Assembly (NCBI GenBank): GCA_964471535.1
Contig: CAYYHA010000019.1
Location: 1-36,010, forward strand
Length of the DNA: 36,010 bases
Direction of reading: 5' to 3'
Source of the DNA: CAYYHA01 sp964471535
GTDB taxonomy: Bacteria; Myxococcota; Myxococcia; SLRQ01
Position numbers and translations under genes: made by a program. The notes below the pieces were generated by a model that had not been told where the DNA came from, searched no databases, and saw only the letters and a program-made list of their open reading frames with translations. Below, piece by piece: positions 16,087 through 24,051 of this stretch. The stretch's first letter is position 1, and each line of letters starts with the position of its first letter.

Positions 16087-16368
16087 GTCGCCGGTGTACC
16101 CGGCCTGGGGGGAAAGGTCACCCTCTGGCTGCGCGAGCGGCGTCCCGGGGCGTCGGGGGCCGCTGCCGTGGCGGCGGCCCGGCACCCCGCGGGGGACGCG
16201 TGCGGGCAAGGCCGGCCTTTGTGGCGGGGCCGCCCGGTGGTACGGTAGCGGTGGCACGGTGGCTGGCGCCCTCGGCCCCAAGATCCGGCGGCCGGTTCCC
16301 CCGATCCGCCCGGTGGGCTCCCGGGGACGCGCCCGGCGGCGCCCCTGCGCCCCTTGGCCCCGAGCCGG

Positions 16369-16398
16369 TGTTCGAGATGGAGTGGGACGACAAGAGGC
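16369..16398 (+). repeat. 30-bp exact duplicate of the sigma-gene start, abutting a gap
   Basis: These 30 bases recur at 16535-16564 and include the sigma gene start codon (16377 here, 16543 in the second copy). The upstream flanks differ and the N run begins directly after this copy. The most likely cause is two contig ends carrying the same sequence that were not merged. Confidence 0.85.
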
Positions 16399-16408
16399 NN
16401 NNNNNNNN

Positions 16409-16500
16409 CTGCCGTCGGGGGCGTGCACGTCGAGGAAGTCCCGCACCTCGCCGTAGACCACGCGGTCCCAAAAGTTGCCCACGACACCCGAGAGGACCCG
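16409..16500 (-). pseudogene. lspA: Fragment resembling lipoprotein signal peptidase (LspA)
   Basis: Read on the minus strand, about 26 residues contain VVGNFWDRVVYGEVRDFLDV. This matches the conserved LspA block G-x-x-GN-x-x-DR...G-x-V-x-DF, in which the Asp of the DR pair is a catalytic aspartate. The second catalytic motif (FN-x-AD) and the rest of the protein are absent. The fragment is cut by the N run on one side and merges into sigma-gene upstream sequence on the other. It is either a relic or, more probably, a piece of another locus brought in at the scaffold join. Identification rests on one motif block. Confidence 0.55.
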
Positions 16501-16542
16501 GTCTTCAACTACGCCAACCGAACCGCGTTGCGACTGTTCGAG

Positions 16543-17175
16543 ATGGAGTGGGACGACAAGAGGCTGGTCGAGCGGGCCACTCAAGGGGATGGCCGGGCCT
16601 TCGAGGCGCTGGTGCGCAAGTACCAGCGGCGCATCTACCGGCTGGCCTACGGCATGGTGCGCGACCCGGAGGAGGCAATGGACCTGGCCCAAGAGGCCTT
16701 CGTTAAGGCCCACCGCAACCTCGCCCGCTTCAAGGGGGATTCGAGCTTCTACACCTGGCTCTACCGCATCACCAAGAACCTGTGCATCGATCACCTGCGG
16801 CGGCGCCGTGGCGAGACCGTGGAGTACGACGACGGGATCCGGCGCGAGGAGGTCGCGGGCACGCCGCTGGGCCTGGACAGCCGGAGCAAGGACACCAGCC
16901 CGCTGCGCGCCACCCTCGACCGAGAGCTCGCGGAGAAGCTCGAGGCGGCGCTCGCCACCCTCTCCGAGGACCACCGTGCGATCCTGCTCCTGCGGGAGAT
17001 CGAGGGCCTCTCGTACGAGGCGCTGGCCGAGACGCTCGAGATCAAGAAGGGAACCGTGATGAGCCGCCTCTTCCACGCCCGGAAGAACATGCAGAAGGCG
17101 CTGCGGGACTATCTGTCCGAGGAGGAGTACCGTGCGCTGCTGGGGGAGAAGCCGGTACGGGAGGAGACCGGATGA
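16543..17175 (+). CDS. ECF sigma factor (RpoE-like)
   Basis: 210 residues from ATG at 16543. Region 2 is clear (FEALVRKYQRRIYRLAYG, DLAQEAFVKAHRNL, and FYTWLYRITKNLCIDHLRR) and region 4 follows (ATLSEDHRAILLLREIEG, then LSYEALAETLEIKKGTVMSR), with a linker of about 45 residues and no region 3, as expected for ECF sigma factors. It directs RNA polymerase to its own regulon, usually including its own operon. It is followed after 84 bp by a membrane-anchored anti-sigma factor gene, so activity is presumably controlled by an envelope signal. The start codon sequence is duplicated 166 bp upstream next to the N gap, so the native promoter is uncertain. Confidence 0.93.
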   Translation: MEWDDKRLVERATQGDGRAFEALVRKYQRRIYRLAYGMVRDPEEAMDLAQEAFVKAHRNLARFKGDSSFYTWLYRITKNLCIDHLRRRRGETVEYDDGIRREEVAGTPLGLDSRSKDTSPLRATLDRELAEKLEAALATLSEDHRAILLLREIEGLSYEALAETLEIKKGTVMSRLFHARKNMQKALRDYLSEEEYRALLGEKPVREETG

Positions 17176-17259
17176 ATACGCCTCGCGACCCCACGTCCAT
17201 GTGGTGTTCGTCACACGCGAACGCCGCCAACCTCCGTCACTGACCCCCACGGACGCCCC

Positions 17260-17796
17260 ATGGCCATGCAAGCGACCGACGAAGAACGGATGCTCGAGAA
17301 GGTGAGCGCGCTCCTCGACGGGGAGCTGCCCGAGGACGAGGTGGCCTCGGTGGAGGCGTGGCTCGAAGCGCACCCCGAGGCAGCAGAGAGCCTCGTCCTC
17401 ATGCGGGCAGTGGGCGAGGGGCTGCGGGAGGCGGCCGATGGGTGGGAGAAGGGGGTCGACTTCGAGCACTTCTACGAAGGCGTCGCCGCGCGGATCGGCC
17501 CCGAGGCGCTCGCGGGGGGCCCGGTGCCCGAGCGGGAGGCACCGGCGCAGCCGGGGCTCTTCGCGCGCCTGACCGAATGGCTCCATCGCCCGGCCCTCGT
17601 CGCCTCCCTCGCCACGGTGTTGGTCGCAGTCGGCATCGGCTCGGCGATGTTCCTGCAGCAGACCCGGCCCACGCCCGTCTCCCTCCGTGGCAAGACCGAG
17701 ATCGAGGCCCTCGACTTCGAAACGGCGAGCGCCGTGGTCTACCAGACCCCGGCCCAGGTGACGGTCATCTGGCTGGAAGAGGAGGAGGCACAGTGA
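17260..17796 (+). CDS. Membrane-anchored anti-sigma factor
   Basis: 178 residues from ATG at 17260; ATG codons for Met3 and Met11 are alternatives, and none has a strong binding site. Residues about 10-60 form the sigma-binding helical domain, with the family's DGEL motif at about 20-23 and a long helix. The His and Cys residues of zinc-binding anti-sigma domains are absent, so this is a non-zinc type. Residues about 111-132 are a single transmembrane helix (PALVASLATVLVAVGIG), followed by a short extracytoplasmic domain ending in an acidic tail. It should hold the sigma factor at the inner membrane until released, possibly by regulated proteolysis. Its stop overlaps the start of the next gene (GTGA). 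Confidence 0.85.
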   Translation: MAMQATDEERMLEKVSALLDGELPEDEVASVEAWLEAHPEAAESLVLMRAVGEGLREAADGWEKGVDFEHFYEGVAARIGPEALAGGPVPEREAPAQPGLFARLTEWLHRPALVASLATVLVAVGIGSAMFLQQTRPTPVSLRGKTEIEALDFETASAVVYQTPAQVTVIWLEEEEAQ

Positions 17797-18263
17797 CGCG
17801 GCGGCAGGGTGGAACGGGGCACAGGTCGATGCTCGTGGCGGGCGTGGGTGCGCTCTTGCTCCTTGCCGCGGCGCAGCCGGCTTGGGCTGGGACCGAGGTG
17901 TCGATCCAGGTCACCGTGGTCCACGCCTCCCATGCGGGCAAGCGGGTGGACCCGGCGCTGAAGGACCTGCAGCGCCAGCTCGAGGACTTCGGCTTCACCA
18001 GCTACGTGCTCGAGGACCAGCGGAAGCTGACGCTCAAGCTGAAGGCGCCGGGCGAGGTGCCGCTTCCGGGTGGCCGCGTGCTGACGGTGACCCCGGTGGC
18101 GCGGGAGCCGGACGGGCGCCTGAAGATTCGGGTGGCCATCGGTCCCAAGAAGATCCTGGACACCACGGTGATCGTCGAGCCGGGAGGCACCTTCATCATC
18201 GGCGGGCCGAAGTACGAGGGCGGGGTGCTGATGATCGCAGTGTCCCACCTCGCCGCGCGCTGA
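17793..18263 (+). CDS. Small secreted protein of unknown function in the sigma operon
   Basis: 156 residues from GTG at 17793, which overlaps the anti-sigma stop and has a strong GGAGGAGG site 4 bases upstream. A signal peptide is visible (MLVAGVGALLLLAAAQPAWA), with cleavage expected near residue 31. The mature part of about 125 residues is mostly beta-strand-like. It begins with TVVHASHAGKRVDP, includes LEDFGFTSYVLEDQRKLTLKL and ends in IIGGPKYEGGVLMIAVSHL. I recall similar uncharacterised proteins in deltaproteobacteria but cannot name a family. Coupled translation with an anti-sigma factor suggests an envelope role, perhaps as a sensor or a target of the stress response. Confidence 0.8.
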   Translation: MTRRQGGTGHRSMLVAGVGALLLLAAAQPAWAGTEVSIQVTVVHASHAGKRVDPALKDLQRQLEDFGFTSYVLEDQRKLTLKLKAPGEVPLPGGRVLTVTPVAREPDGRLKIRVAIGPKKILDTTVIVEPGGTFIIGGPKYEGGVLMIAVSHLAAR

Positions 18264-18282
18264 GGCGGGTCCGAGGCGAGGC

Positions 18283-19554
18283 GTGAGGGCGCGCCCATCC
18301 CCCGCCCGGGCTCGCTGCCCCAGGTTGGGACGGCTCGCCCCGGTGCTCGCCGCCCTCGTCGCGGGGACGCTCTGCGCCATGCCGGTCGAGGCGCGGGAGA
18401 GGCCGCGGGCGGGGCTCTTCGCCGAGCTGGGCCTGCGCCTCATCGGCGACGAGCGCCTCCTCCTCCTCCGCCCCGGCCTCGAGATCGAGGCAGGCCTCCT
18501 CGAGGTCGCCCTCGCGCCCCCGCTGCACCTGGACCTGGCGCGGGATGGCGCGCTGCGAGCGGCGGATTGGGACGAGGTGAGCGACCTCGGGCGCGTGCTC
18601 GCATCGCTCGCCGCCGAGGAGCCACAGGGACGCTGGGGGGTGCGGGCGGGCGCACTCGCCTACGAGCGGCTGGGCCACGGGACGCTGGTCAGCGACTACG
18701 TGAGCACCCTCGACCCCGACCACTGGCACACGGGCGCCCGAGCCTACGTGCGCGGGGAGGCCTTCGAGCTCGACGCCTTGGTGGGGGAGATCCTCGCACC
18801 CCAGGTGATGGCCCTCCGGGGGGCACTGCGCCCGCTGGTCTGGGTCGGCGGCGGCACGGCATGGACGGTGGGGACGAGCGTCGCGGCGGACTTCGCTGCA
18901 CCAGGTGGGACCGCGGCCTTCGTCGGAGTGGACAGCGATGCGGTGCTGCTCCGCGAGCCGGCCTTCGGTCTGGCACCCTATCTCGACCTGAACCTGCGCG
19001 TCGGCGGGGCGTCGGCGGGGGCGGCGGGGCTGCACGGAGGCGTGCTCGTAGACCTCGCGATCGCCCGCCGGGTCGACGTGGCCCTGAAGCTCGAGGGCCG
19101 CTGGATGGCCGCGGGCTATCTGCCCGAGTACTTCGACACCTACTACGTGCTGGAGCGCAGCGGCTATCCCCTGGGCGGGACCCGGCCAAAGGCTCTGGTG
19201 CAGCTCCCGGCGGGATGGGGCCTACGGGGCGAGATCTCCATCGAGGGCGAGGGCGCCTGGCTGGCGGCGCTCTCCGCCGACGGGCGGCCGGTAGGCCCGG
19301 CCCACCTCGGTCTCTACCTCGCCGTCCCTCTTCCCGCCGGGCTCGTGCTCCGCGCCGCCCTGGCCCATCGGGGCTTCGCCGGCGCCCGCGCCTTCTTCGA
19401 GAATCGCGGCTGGATCGGCAGTGCGGAACTTCGCTTCGATGGGGGCGGGCCCCTCTACGCCACGGGCCGGGTGGCGCGGATCTGGACCGACGGGGCGGCA
19501 GGGCGCCGGACGCTCTGGGATGTGGGGCTCTCGGTGGGCCTGCGCACCGGGTAA
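18283..19554 (+). CDS. Probable outer-membrane beta-barrel protein
   Basis: 423 residues from GTG at 18283, 19 bases after the previous stop. An N-terminal Arg-rich segment and hydrophobic stretch (LAPVLAALVAGTLCAMPVEA) form a signal peptide. The rest has alternating hydrophobic/polar strands with repeated short turns and aromatic residues (YLDLNLRVGG, VDVALKLEGRWMAAGY, GSAELRFDGG, LWDVGLSVGLRTG), consistent with a barrel of many strands. The last residue is Gly rather than Phe/Trp, which is a little unusual for a Bam substrate. No family recognised. It is the last gene of the ECF sigma operon and convergent with the next gene (12 bases between stops). Confidence 0.7.
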   Translation: MRARPSPARARCPRLGRLAPVLAALVAGTLCAMPVEARERPRAGLFAELGLRLIGDERLLLLRPGLEIEAGLLEVALAPPLHLDLARDGALRAADWDEVSDLGRVLASLAAEEPQGRWGVRAGALAYERLGHGTLVSDYVSTLDPDHWHTGARAYVRGEAFELDALVGEILAPQVMALRGALRPLVWVGGGTAWTVGTSVAADFAAPGGTAAFVGVDSDAVLLREPAFGLAPYLDLNLRVGGASAGAAGLHGGVLVDLAIARRVDVALKLEGRWMAAGYLPEYFDTYYVLERSGYPLGGTRPKALVQLPAGWGLRGEISIEGEGAWLAALSADGRPVGPAHLGLYLAVPLPAGLVLRAALAHRGFAGARAFFENRGWIGSAELRFDGGGPLYATGRVARIWTDGAAGRRTLWDVGLSVGLRTG

Positions 19555-19566
19555 CCCGGCGGCACC

Positions 19567-20283
19567 CTACCCCGATTGACCCTTGAAGCGGTCGGCCTCG
19601 TGGCGGAAGAGGAGGTTGAAGGTGGTCAGCGACCCGTAGCAGCGCGTGATGTAGGCCTGCAGGTCCACCTTCTCCGCGTCGCTCAAGGTCTTGTGGGCGT
19701 TGATCTTCTGTTCGAGCACCCGCAGCTGATCGCGGATGCGCACGACCTTCTTGAAGAGCTGATCGAGGGGGATCTCCTTGGGCTGCGTGTCGTTCCCCGG
19801 CTTCAGGATCAGCGTGCCCCCCTCCCACTTCGGCGCCAGCTCGGGCAGGGCCTCGGGCTCGAGCGCCTCGCGGAGGATCTCGATGAGTTCGCCTCGGGTC
19901 ATGTCTTCGAGCTCTCCTATCTCTTCGTCGTGTCGCGGGTTCAGAGGCCGGGGCACGCCGGGCCGCGCAGCGGCGGCCCCCCCGCGGCGGCGTCGAGGTC
20001 CCACCTGCCGCGCCCGGCGACGCGTGGGGGCAGGCGTGCGCGGCGCCGAGGGCAGCGCCTCGTCGCGGGGCAGGTAGCTGGAGCAGATAGGCGCGCTGGC
20101 GGCGATGTCGCCCCGGCCGGGCTGCAGCCGGCAGGGCCCCACCCAGACCCCGGCGGCGTTCTTGTGCGTCGGCTTCCAGATGCGGCAGTGGCCACAGAGC
20201 TTGGCGCCGGGAGGCAGCGCCGCCCGGGCCTCGGTCAGGGGATCCACCTCGGGTGCCTCGTCCACGGAAGGCGACGCTACCAT
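19567..20283 (-). CDS. Uncharacterised protein with N-terminal Cys motif and conserved C-terminal helical domain
   Basis: 238 residues from ATG at 20283. The N-terminal 75 residues contain Cys30, Cys33, Cys51 and Cys67 (CGHC, GPC, PIC), a possible zinc or Fe-S site. A basic Arg/Pro-rich linker follows (about 80-115). The C-terminal half begins with DMTRGELIEILREAL, then a strand-like GGTLILKPG and a helix-rich segment LRVLEQKINAHKTLSDAEK ending with CYGSLTTFNLLF. I recall similar C-terminal segments in myxobacterial hypothetical proteins, but no function. The open frame continues far upstream as an antisense shadow; this start removes it. The gene is divergent from nifJ across 222 bp. Confidence 0.7.
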   Translation of the reverse strand: MVASPSVDEAPEVDPLTEARAALPPGAKLCGHCRIWKPTHKNAAGVWVGPCRLQPGRGDIAASAPICSSYLPRDEALPSAPRTPAPTRRRARQVGPRRRRGGAAAARPGVPRPLNPRHDEEIGELEDMTRGELIEILREALEPEALPELAPKWEGGTLILKPGNDTQPKEIPLDQLFKKVVRIRDQLRVLEQKINAHKTLSDAEKVDLQAYITRCYGSLTTFNLLFRHEADRFKGQSG

Positions 20284-20360
20284 GCCGGGCGGCAACCCTC
20301 CCACCCTGGACCTCCCGCTCTGCCGGGGACGCCGCGCAGGGATTGCCGCTGCCTCGCGGT

Positions 20361-20384
20361 GGCGCGCAAGGCGTGCGCGCCTTG
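20361..20384. promoter_or_regulatory. Two overlapping, mutually exclusive hairpins in a divergent promoter region
   Basis: GGCGCGCA (20361-20368) pairs perfectly with TGCGCGCC (20374-20381). Alternatively CAAGGCG (20367-20373) pairs with CGCCTTG (20378-20384). The two stems share bases and cannot coexist. The site lies between the divergent Cys-motif gene and nifJ, about 120 bp before the nifJ start. It may be an operator or leader structure, or chance in GC-rich DNA. Confidence 0.3.
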
Positions 20385-20505
20385 GGGGGCTGCACCGCGA
20401 GCGGGGCCTGGGCCCTTGGCGGCTGGCCCCAGTGGGGGCGGGGTGGCGGGGCATCGGGGCGGCAGGGCAGGGCGCGGCACGTCCGATGCACCGCCCGCCG
20501 GTGCC

Positions 20506-23500
20506 ATGCCGACCCTCGATGGAAACCATGCGGCGGCCGACGCCGCCTATCGCTTGAGTGAGGTCATCGCCATCTACCCCATCACCCCCGCCTCGCCCAT
20601 GGGGGAACACGCCGACGCCTGGGCTGCCGACGGCCGGCGCAATCTGTGGGGTGCGGTGCCGCGGGTGGTGGAGATGCAGTCGGAGGGGGGCGCCGCCGGC
20701 GCCTTGCACGGGGCCACCCAGTCGGGCGCCCTGGCGACGACCTTCACCGCGTCCCAGGGCCTGCTCCTGATGATCCCCAATCTGTACAAGATCGCGGGAG
20801 AACTCTCGCCCTGCGTGATCCACGTGGCGTCGCGGACGGTGGCGACCCACGCGCTGTCCATCTTCGGGGACCATTCGGACGTCTATGCGGCCCGTTCCAC
20901 CGGGGTGGCGATGCTCGCCTCCGCCTCGGTGCAGGAGGCCCACGACCTCGCGGCGGTGGCCCATGCGGCAACCCTTCGGTCCCGGCTGCCCTTTCTGCAC
21001 TTCTTCGATGGCTTCCGCACCTCCCACGAGATCGCGAAGATCGACCTGCTCTCGGACGACGACCTACGCGCCTTGGTCTCCGAGGAGGCCATTGCGGCGC
21101 ACCGGGCCCGTGCCCTCTCCCCCGAGCATCCGGTCGTGCGGGGTACCGCCCACAACCCCGACACCTACTTCCAGGCGCGGGAGGCCGCCTCCCCCTACTA
21201 CGGGGCCGCGGTGGCGCACGTGGAGGAGGCGATGGACGCCCTCGCCCAGCGCTCGGGACGGCGCTACGGCGTGGTCGAGTACGAGGGCGCCCCCGACGCC
21301 GAACGGGTGGTGGTGCTCATGGGCTCGGCGGCGGGGGCCGCCCGAGAGGCGGTGGCCCATCTGAACGGAAAGGGAGAGAAGGTGGGGCTGCTCCTCGTCC
21401 GCCTCTTCCGGCCCTTTCCCGTGGAGCGCTTCGTGGCCGCCCTGCCCGAGAGCGCCCGGGCCATCGCCGTGCTCGACCGCACCAAGGAACCGGGGGCCGC
21501 CGGTGAGCCCCTCTACCAGGACGTGGTGGCTGCACTCCATGAGCAAGGGCGCCTCGCCGGGCGCACCGTGGTCGGGGGTCGCTACGGCCTCTCGTCGAAG
21601 GAGTTCAACCCGGCGATGGCCATCGCCGTGTTCGAGAACCTCGCCGAGCGGACGCCGAAGCCTCACTTCACCGTGGGGATCGTCGACGACGTGTGTCACT
21701 CCTCTCTCGACTACGACCGGGATCTGTGCATCGAGCCGCCGGAGGTGACCCGCTGCGTCTTCTACGGGCTCGGCTCCGACGGCACGGTGGGTGCCAACAA
21801 GAATTCCATCAAGATCATCGGAGATGAGACCGACCTCTTTGCGCAGGGCTACTTCGTCTACGACTCGAAGAAGGCGGGTGCGGTCACGGTCTCTCACCTG
21901 CGCTTTGGACCGCGGCCGATCCACTCCACCTATCTCATCTCCAAGGCCAACTTCGTCGCGTGCCACCAGTGGAGCTTCCTCGACCGCATCGACGTGCTCG
22001 AGCGCGCCGAACCCGGGGCCACCTTCCTGTTGAACGCGCCCTATCCAGCGGAGAAGGTCTTCGAGCACCTCCCCATCGAGGTGCAGGACTCGATCCGAGA
22101 GAAGAAGCTGCGCGTCTTCGCCATCGACGCCCATCGCGTCGCCGCCGAAGTGGGGCTCGGCCGCCGCATCAACACGGTGATGCAGACCTGCTTCTTCAAG
22201 CTCGCCGGGGTGCTGCCCTTCGAGAAGGCGGTGGCGGCGATCAAGCGGGAGATCGAGAAGACCTACGGCAAGGCAGGAGAAGCGGTGGTACGGCGAAACT
22301 TCGCCGCGGTGGAGCAGGCCACCTTGCACCTGCACGAAGTGCCGGTGCCCGAGAGACAGGTGGGCGATCGCCACCGGCGGCCCATCGTGCCCCCAGAGGC
22401 TCCCGACTTCGTGCAGCGGGTCACTGCGGTGATGCTCTCCGGCCACGGCGACGATCTGCCGGTGAGTGCCTTTCCCCCCGACGGCACGTGGCCGCCGGGC
22501 ACGGCACGCTGGGAGCGGCGCAACATCGCGTTGAAGCTGCCCGTCTGGGACAAGGAGGTGTGCATCCAGTGCAACAAGTGCGCCCTCGTCTGTCCCCACG
22601 CCGCCATCCGGGTGAAGGTGTACCCGAAGGAGGCGTTGGAGGATGCTCCAGAGGGCTTCGAATGGCAGGCGTTCCGTGGGCGGGGCTTCGACGGGGCGGC
22701 GTACACGGTGCAGGTCGCACCCGAGGACTGCACCGGCTGCACGCTCTGCTCGGTCGTGTGTCCGGCCAAGGACAAGTCGAACCCCCGCCACAAGGCCCTC
22801 GACATGGAGGATGCCCTCGAGCGCCGCGAGATCGAGAAACCGCGGTGGGCCTTCTTCGAGTCGCTGCCGGAGGTGGACCGCAGTGCGGTCCCCACCCCCC
22901 TCTCGGTGAAAAACAGCCAGTTCTTCGAACCGCTCTTCGAGTTCTCGGGCGCCTGCGCCGGCTGCGGCGAGACGCCCTACATCAAGCTGCTCACCCAACT
23001 CTTCGGCGACCGCATCGTCATCGCCAACGCCACCGGCTGCTCCTCCATCTACGGAGGCAACCTGCCGACCACACCCTACACGGTGAACCGTGACGGACGG
23101 GGTCCTGCGTGGTCCAACTCGCTCTTCGAGGACAACGCGGAGTTCGGCTACGGCATCCGGGTGGGTGTCGCCCATCAGACGGAGCAGGCCCGGGCGCTGG
23201 TGGAGGCGCTGCGCGACGAAATCGGAGCGGATCTGGCCGATGCCCTGCTCTCGGCGGAGCAGTCGACGGAAGCGGGCCTCGCCGAGCAGCGCCGGCGGGT
23301 GGAGCAACTTCGGACCCGCCTTGCGGAAATCGAGCGTCCGGAGGCGCGGCGACTCGAGCGGCTGGCTGAATTCTTGGTGGAGCGCTCGGTGTGGCTCGTC
23401 GGGGGTGACGGATGGGCCTACGACATCGGCTATGGCGGCCTCGATCACGTCCTGGCCTCGGGCGAGAACGTGAACATCCTGGTCCTGGACACCGAGGTCT

Positions 23501-24051
23501 ACTCCAACACCGGCGGACAGCAGTCCAAGGCGACGCCGCTCGGCGCGGCGGCGAAGTTCGCGGTGAGCGGAAAGGGTCGGCCGAAGAAGGATCTCGCCCT
23601 GCTGGCGATGGCCTACGGCGACGTCTACGTGGCGCAGATCGCCTTCGGAGCGAGCGACAGACAGACGCTGACGGCCTTCCTCGAAGCCGCAGCCTACCCG
23701 GGGCCCTCCCTGCTCATCGCCTACAGCCACTGCATCGCCCATGGCTACGACCTCTCCTTGGGGCTCGAGCAGCAAAAGCGCGCGGCGGACAGCGGTTTCT
23801 GGCCGCTCTTCCGCTACGACCCACGGGAGCGGCGCGATGGTGCCTTCCCGCTGAAGCTCGACAACATGGGCAAGGGCCTCGATCTCTCCGCCTTTACCGA
23901 GAACGAGACCCGCTTCCGCATGGTCGAGCGGCGGGATCCCGAGCGGGCGCGGCGCCTGCTCGAGCGAGCGAAGCAGGAGATCGCCTGGCGGCGCGCCGTC
24001 TACGAACGTCTGGCCGGCGGCGGCGAGGTGCGTGAAGGGAAGGAGCCATGA
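20506..24051 (+). CDS. nifJ: Pyruvate:ferredoxin (flavodoxin) oxidoreductase
   Basis: 1181 residues from ATG at 20506, where the protein begins LDGNHAAADAAYRLSEV like other NifJ proteins. It converts pyruvate and CoA to acetyl-CoA and CO2 and passes two electrons to ferredoxin or flavodoxin. Order of domains: pyrimidine-binding TPP domain (IAIYPITPASPMGEHAD), CoA-binding/transketolase-C part, gamma domain, EKR segment (YDSKKAGAVTVSHLRFG near 455), a two-cluster ferredoxin domain around 680-760 (CIQCNKCALVCP and CTGCTLCSVVCP), and a C-terminal TPP domain with CAGCGETPY, NATGCSSIYGGN and GGDGWAYDIGYGG. A further Cys near the end (SHCIAHG) matches the proximal cluster ligand. All cluster cysteines are present and the length is normal. 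It implies anaerobic or microaerobic pyruvate oxidation. Its stop overlaps the next start. Confidence 0.97.
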   Translation: MPTLDGNHAAADAAYRLSEVIAIYPITPASPMGEHADAWAADGRRNLWGAVPRVVEMQSEGGAAGALHGATQSGALATTFTASQGLLLMIPNLYKIAGELSPCVIHVASRTVATHALSIFGDHSDVYAARSTGVAMLASASVQEAHDLAAVAHAATLRSRLPFLHFFDGFRTSHEIAKIDLLSDDDLRALVSEEAIAAHRARALSPEHPVVRGTAHNPDTYFQAREAASPYYGAAVAHVEEAMDALAQRSGRRYGVVEYEGAPDAERVVVLMGSAAGAAREAVAHLNGKGEKVGLLLVRLFRPFPVERFVAALPESARAIAVLDRTKEPGAAGEPLYQDVVAALHEQGRLAGRTVVGGRYGLSSKEFNPAMAIAVFENLAERTPKPHFTVGIVDDVCHSSLDYDRDLCIEPPEVTRCVFYGLGSDGTVGANKNSIKIIGDETDLFAQGYFVYDSKKAGAVTVSHLRFGPRPIHSTYLISKANFVACHQWSFLDRIDVLERAEPGATFLLNAPYPAEKVFEHLPIEVQDSIREKKLRVFAIDAHRVAAEVGLGRRINTVMQTCFFKLAGVLPFEKAVAAIKREIEKTYGKAGEAVVRRNFAAVEQATLHLHEVPVPERQVGDRHRRPIVPPEAPDFVQRVTAVMLSGHGDDLPVSAFPPDGTWPPGTARWERRNIALKLPVWDKEVCIQCNKCALVCPHAAIRVKVYPKEALEDAPEGFEWQAFRGRGFDGAAYTVQVAPEDCTGCTLCSVVCPAKDKSNPRHKALDMEDALERREIEKPRWAFFESLPEVDRSAVPTPLSVKNSQFFEPLFEFSGACAGCGETPYIKLLTQLFGDRIVIANATGCSSIYGGNLPTTPYTVNRDGRGPAWSNSLFEDNAEFGYGIRVGVAHQTEQARALVEALRDEIGADLADALLSAEQSTEAGLAEQRRRVEQLRTRLAEIERPEARRLERLAEFLVERSVWLVGGDGWAYDIGYGGLDHVLASGENVNILVLDTEVYSNTGGQQSKATPLGAAAKFAVSGKGRPKKDLALLAMAYGDVYVAQIAFGASDRQTLTAFLEAAAYPGPSLLIAYSHCIAHGYDLSLGLEQQKRAADSGFWPLFRYDPRERRDGAFPLKLDNMGKGLDLSAFTENETRFRMVERRDPERARRLLERAKQEIAWRRAVYERLAGGGEVREGKEP

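Larger units (their letters stand above)
16087..16542. other. Region between mgtE and the sigma gene, containing a scaffold gap and foreign-looking sequence
   Basis: 16087-16398 is GC-rich and shows no gene; it should hold divergent promoters for mgtE and the sigma operon. N run 16399-16408 is followed by an lspA-like fragment (16409-16500), then a copy of the sequence around the sigma factor start. The junction looks misassembled, so promoters cannot be assigned. Confidence 0.8.

Noticed and set aside
16377..16398. Sigma factor start at the first ATG copy
   Set aside because: The frame is lost in the N run; the copy at 16543 leads into the intact gene.
14701..17586. Extended frame giving a 961-residue protein ending in MgtE
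   Set aside because: It runs through an N gap and antisense to the sigma factor; MgtE is complete from 16086.
21064..23775. 903-residue minus-strand frame inside nifJ
   Set aside because: It is the shadow of nifJ, whose motifs are complete on the plus strand.
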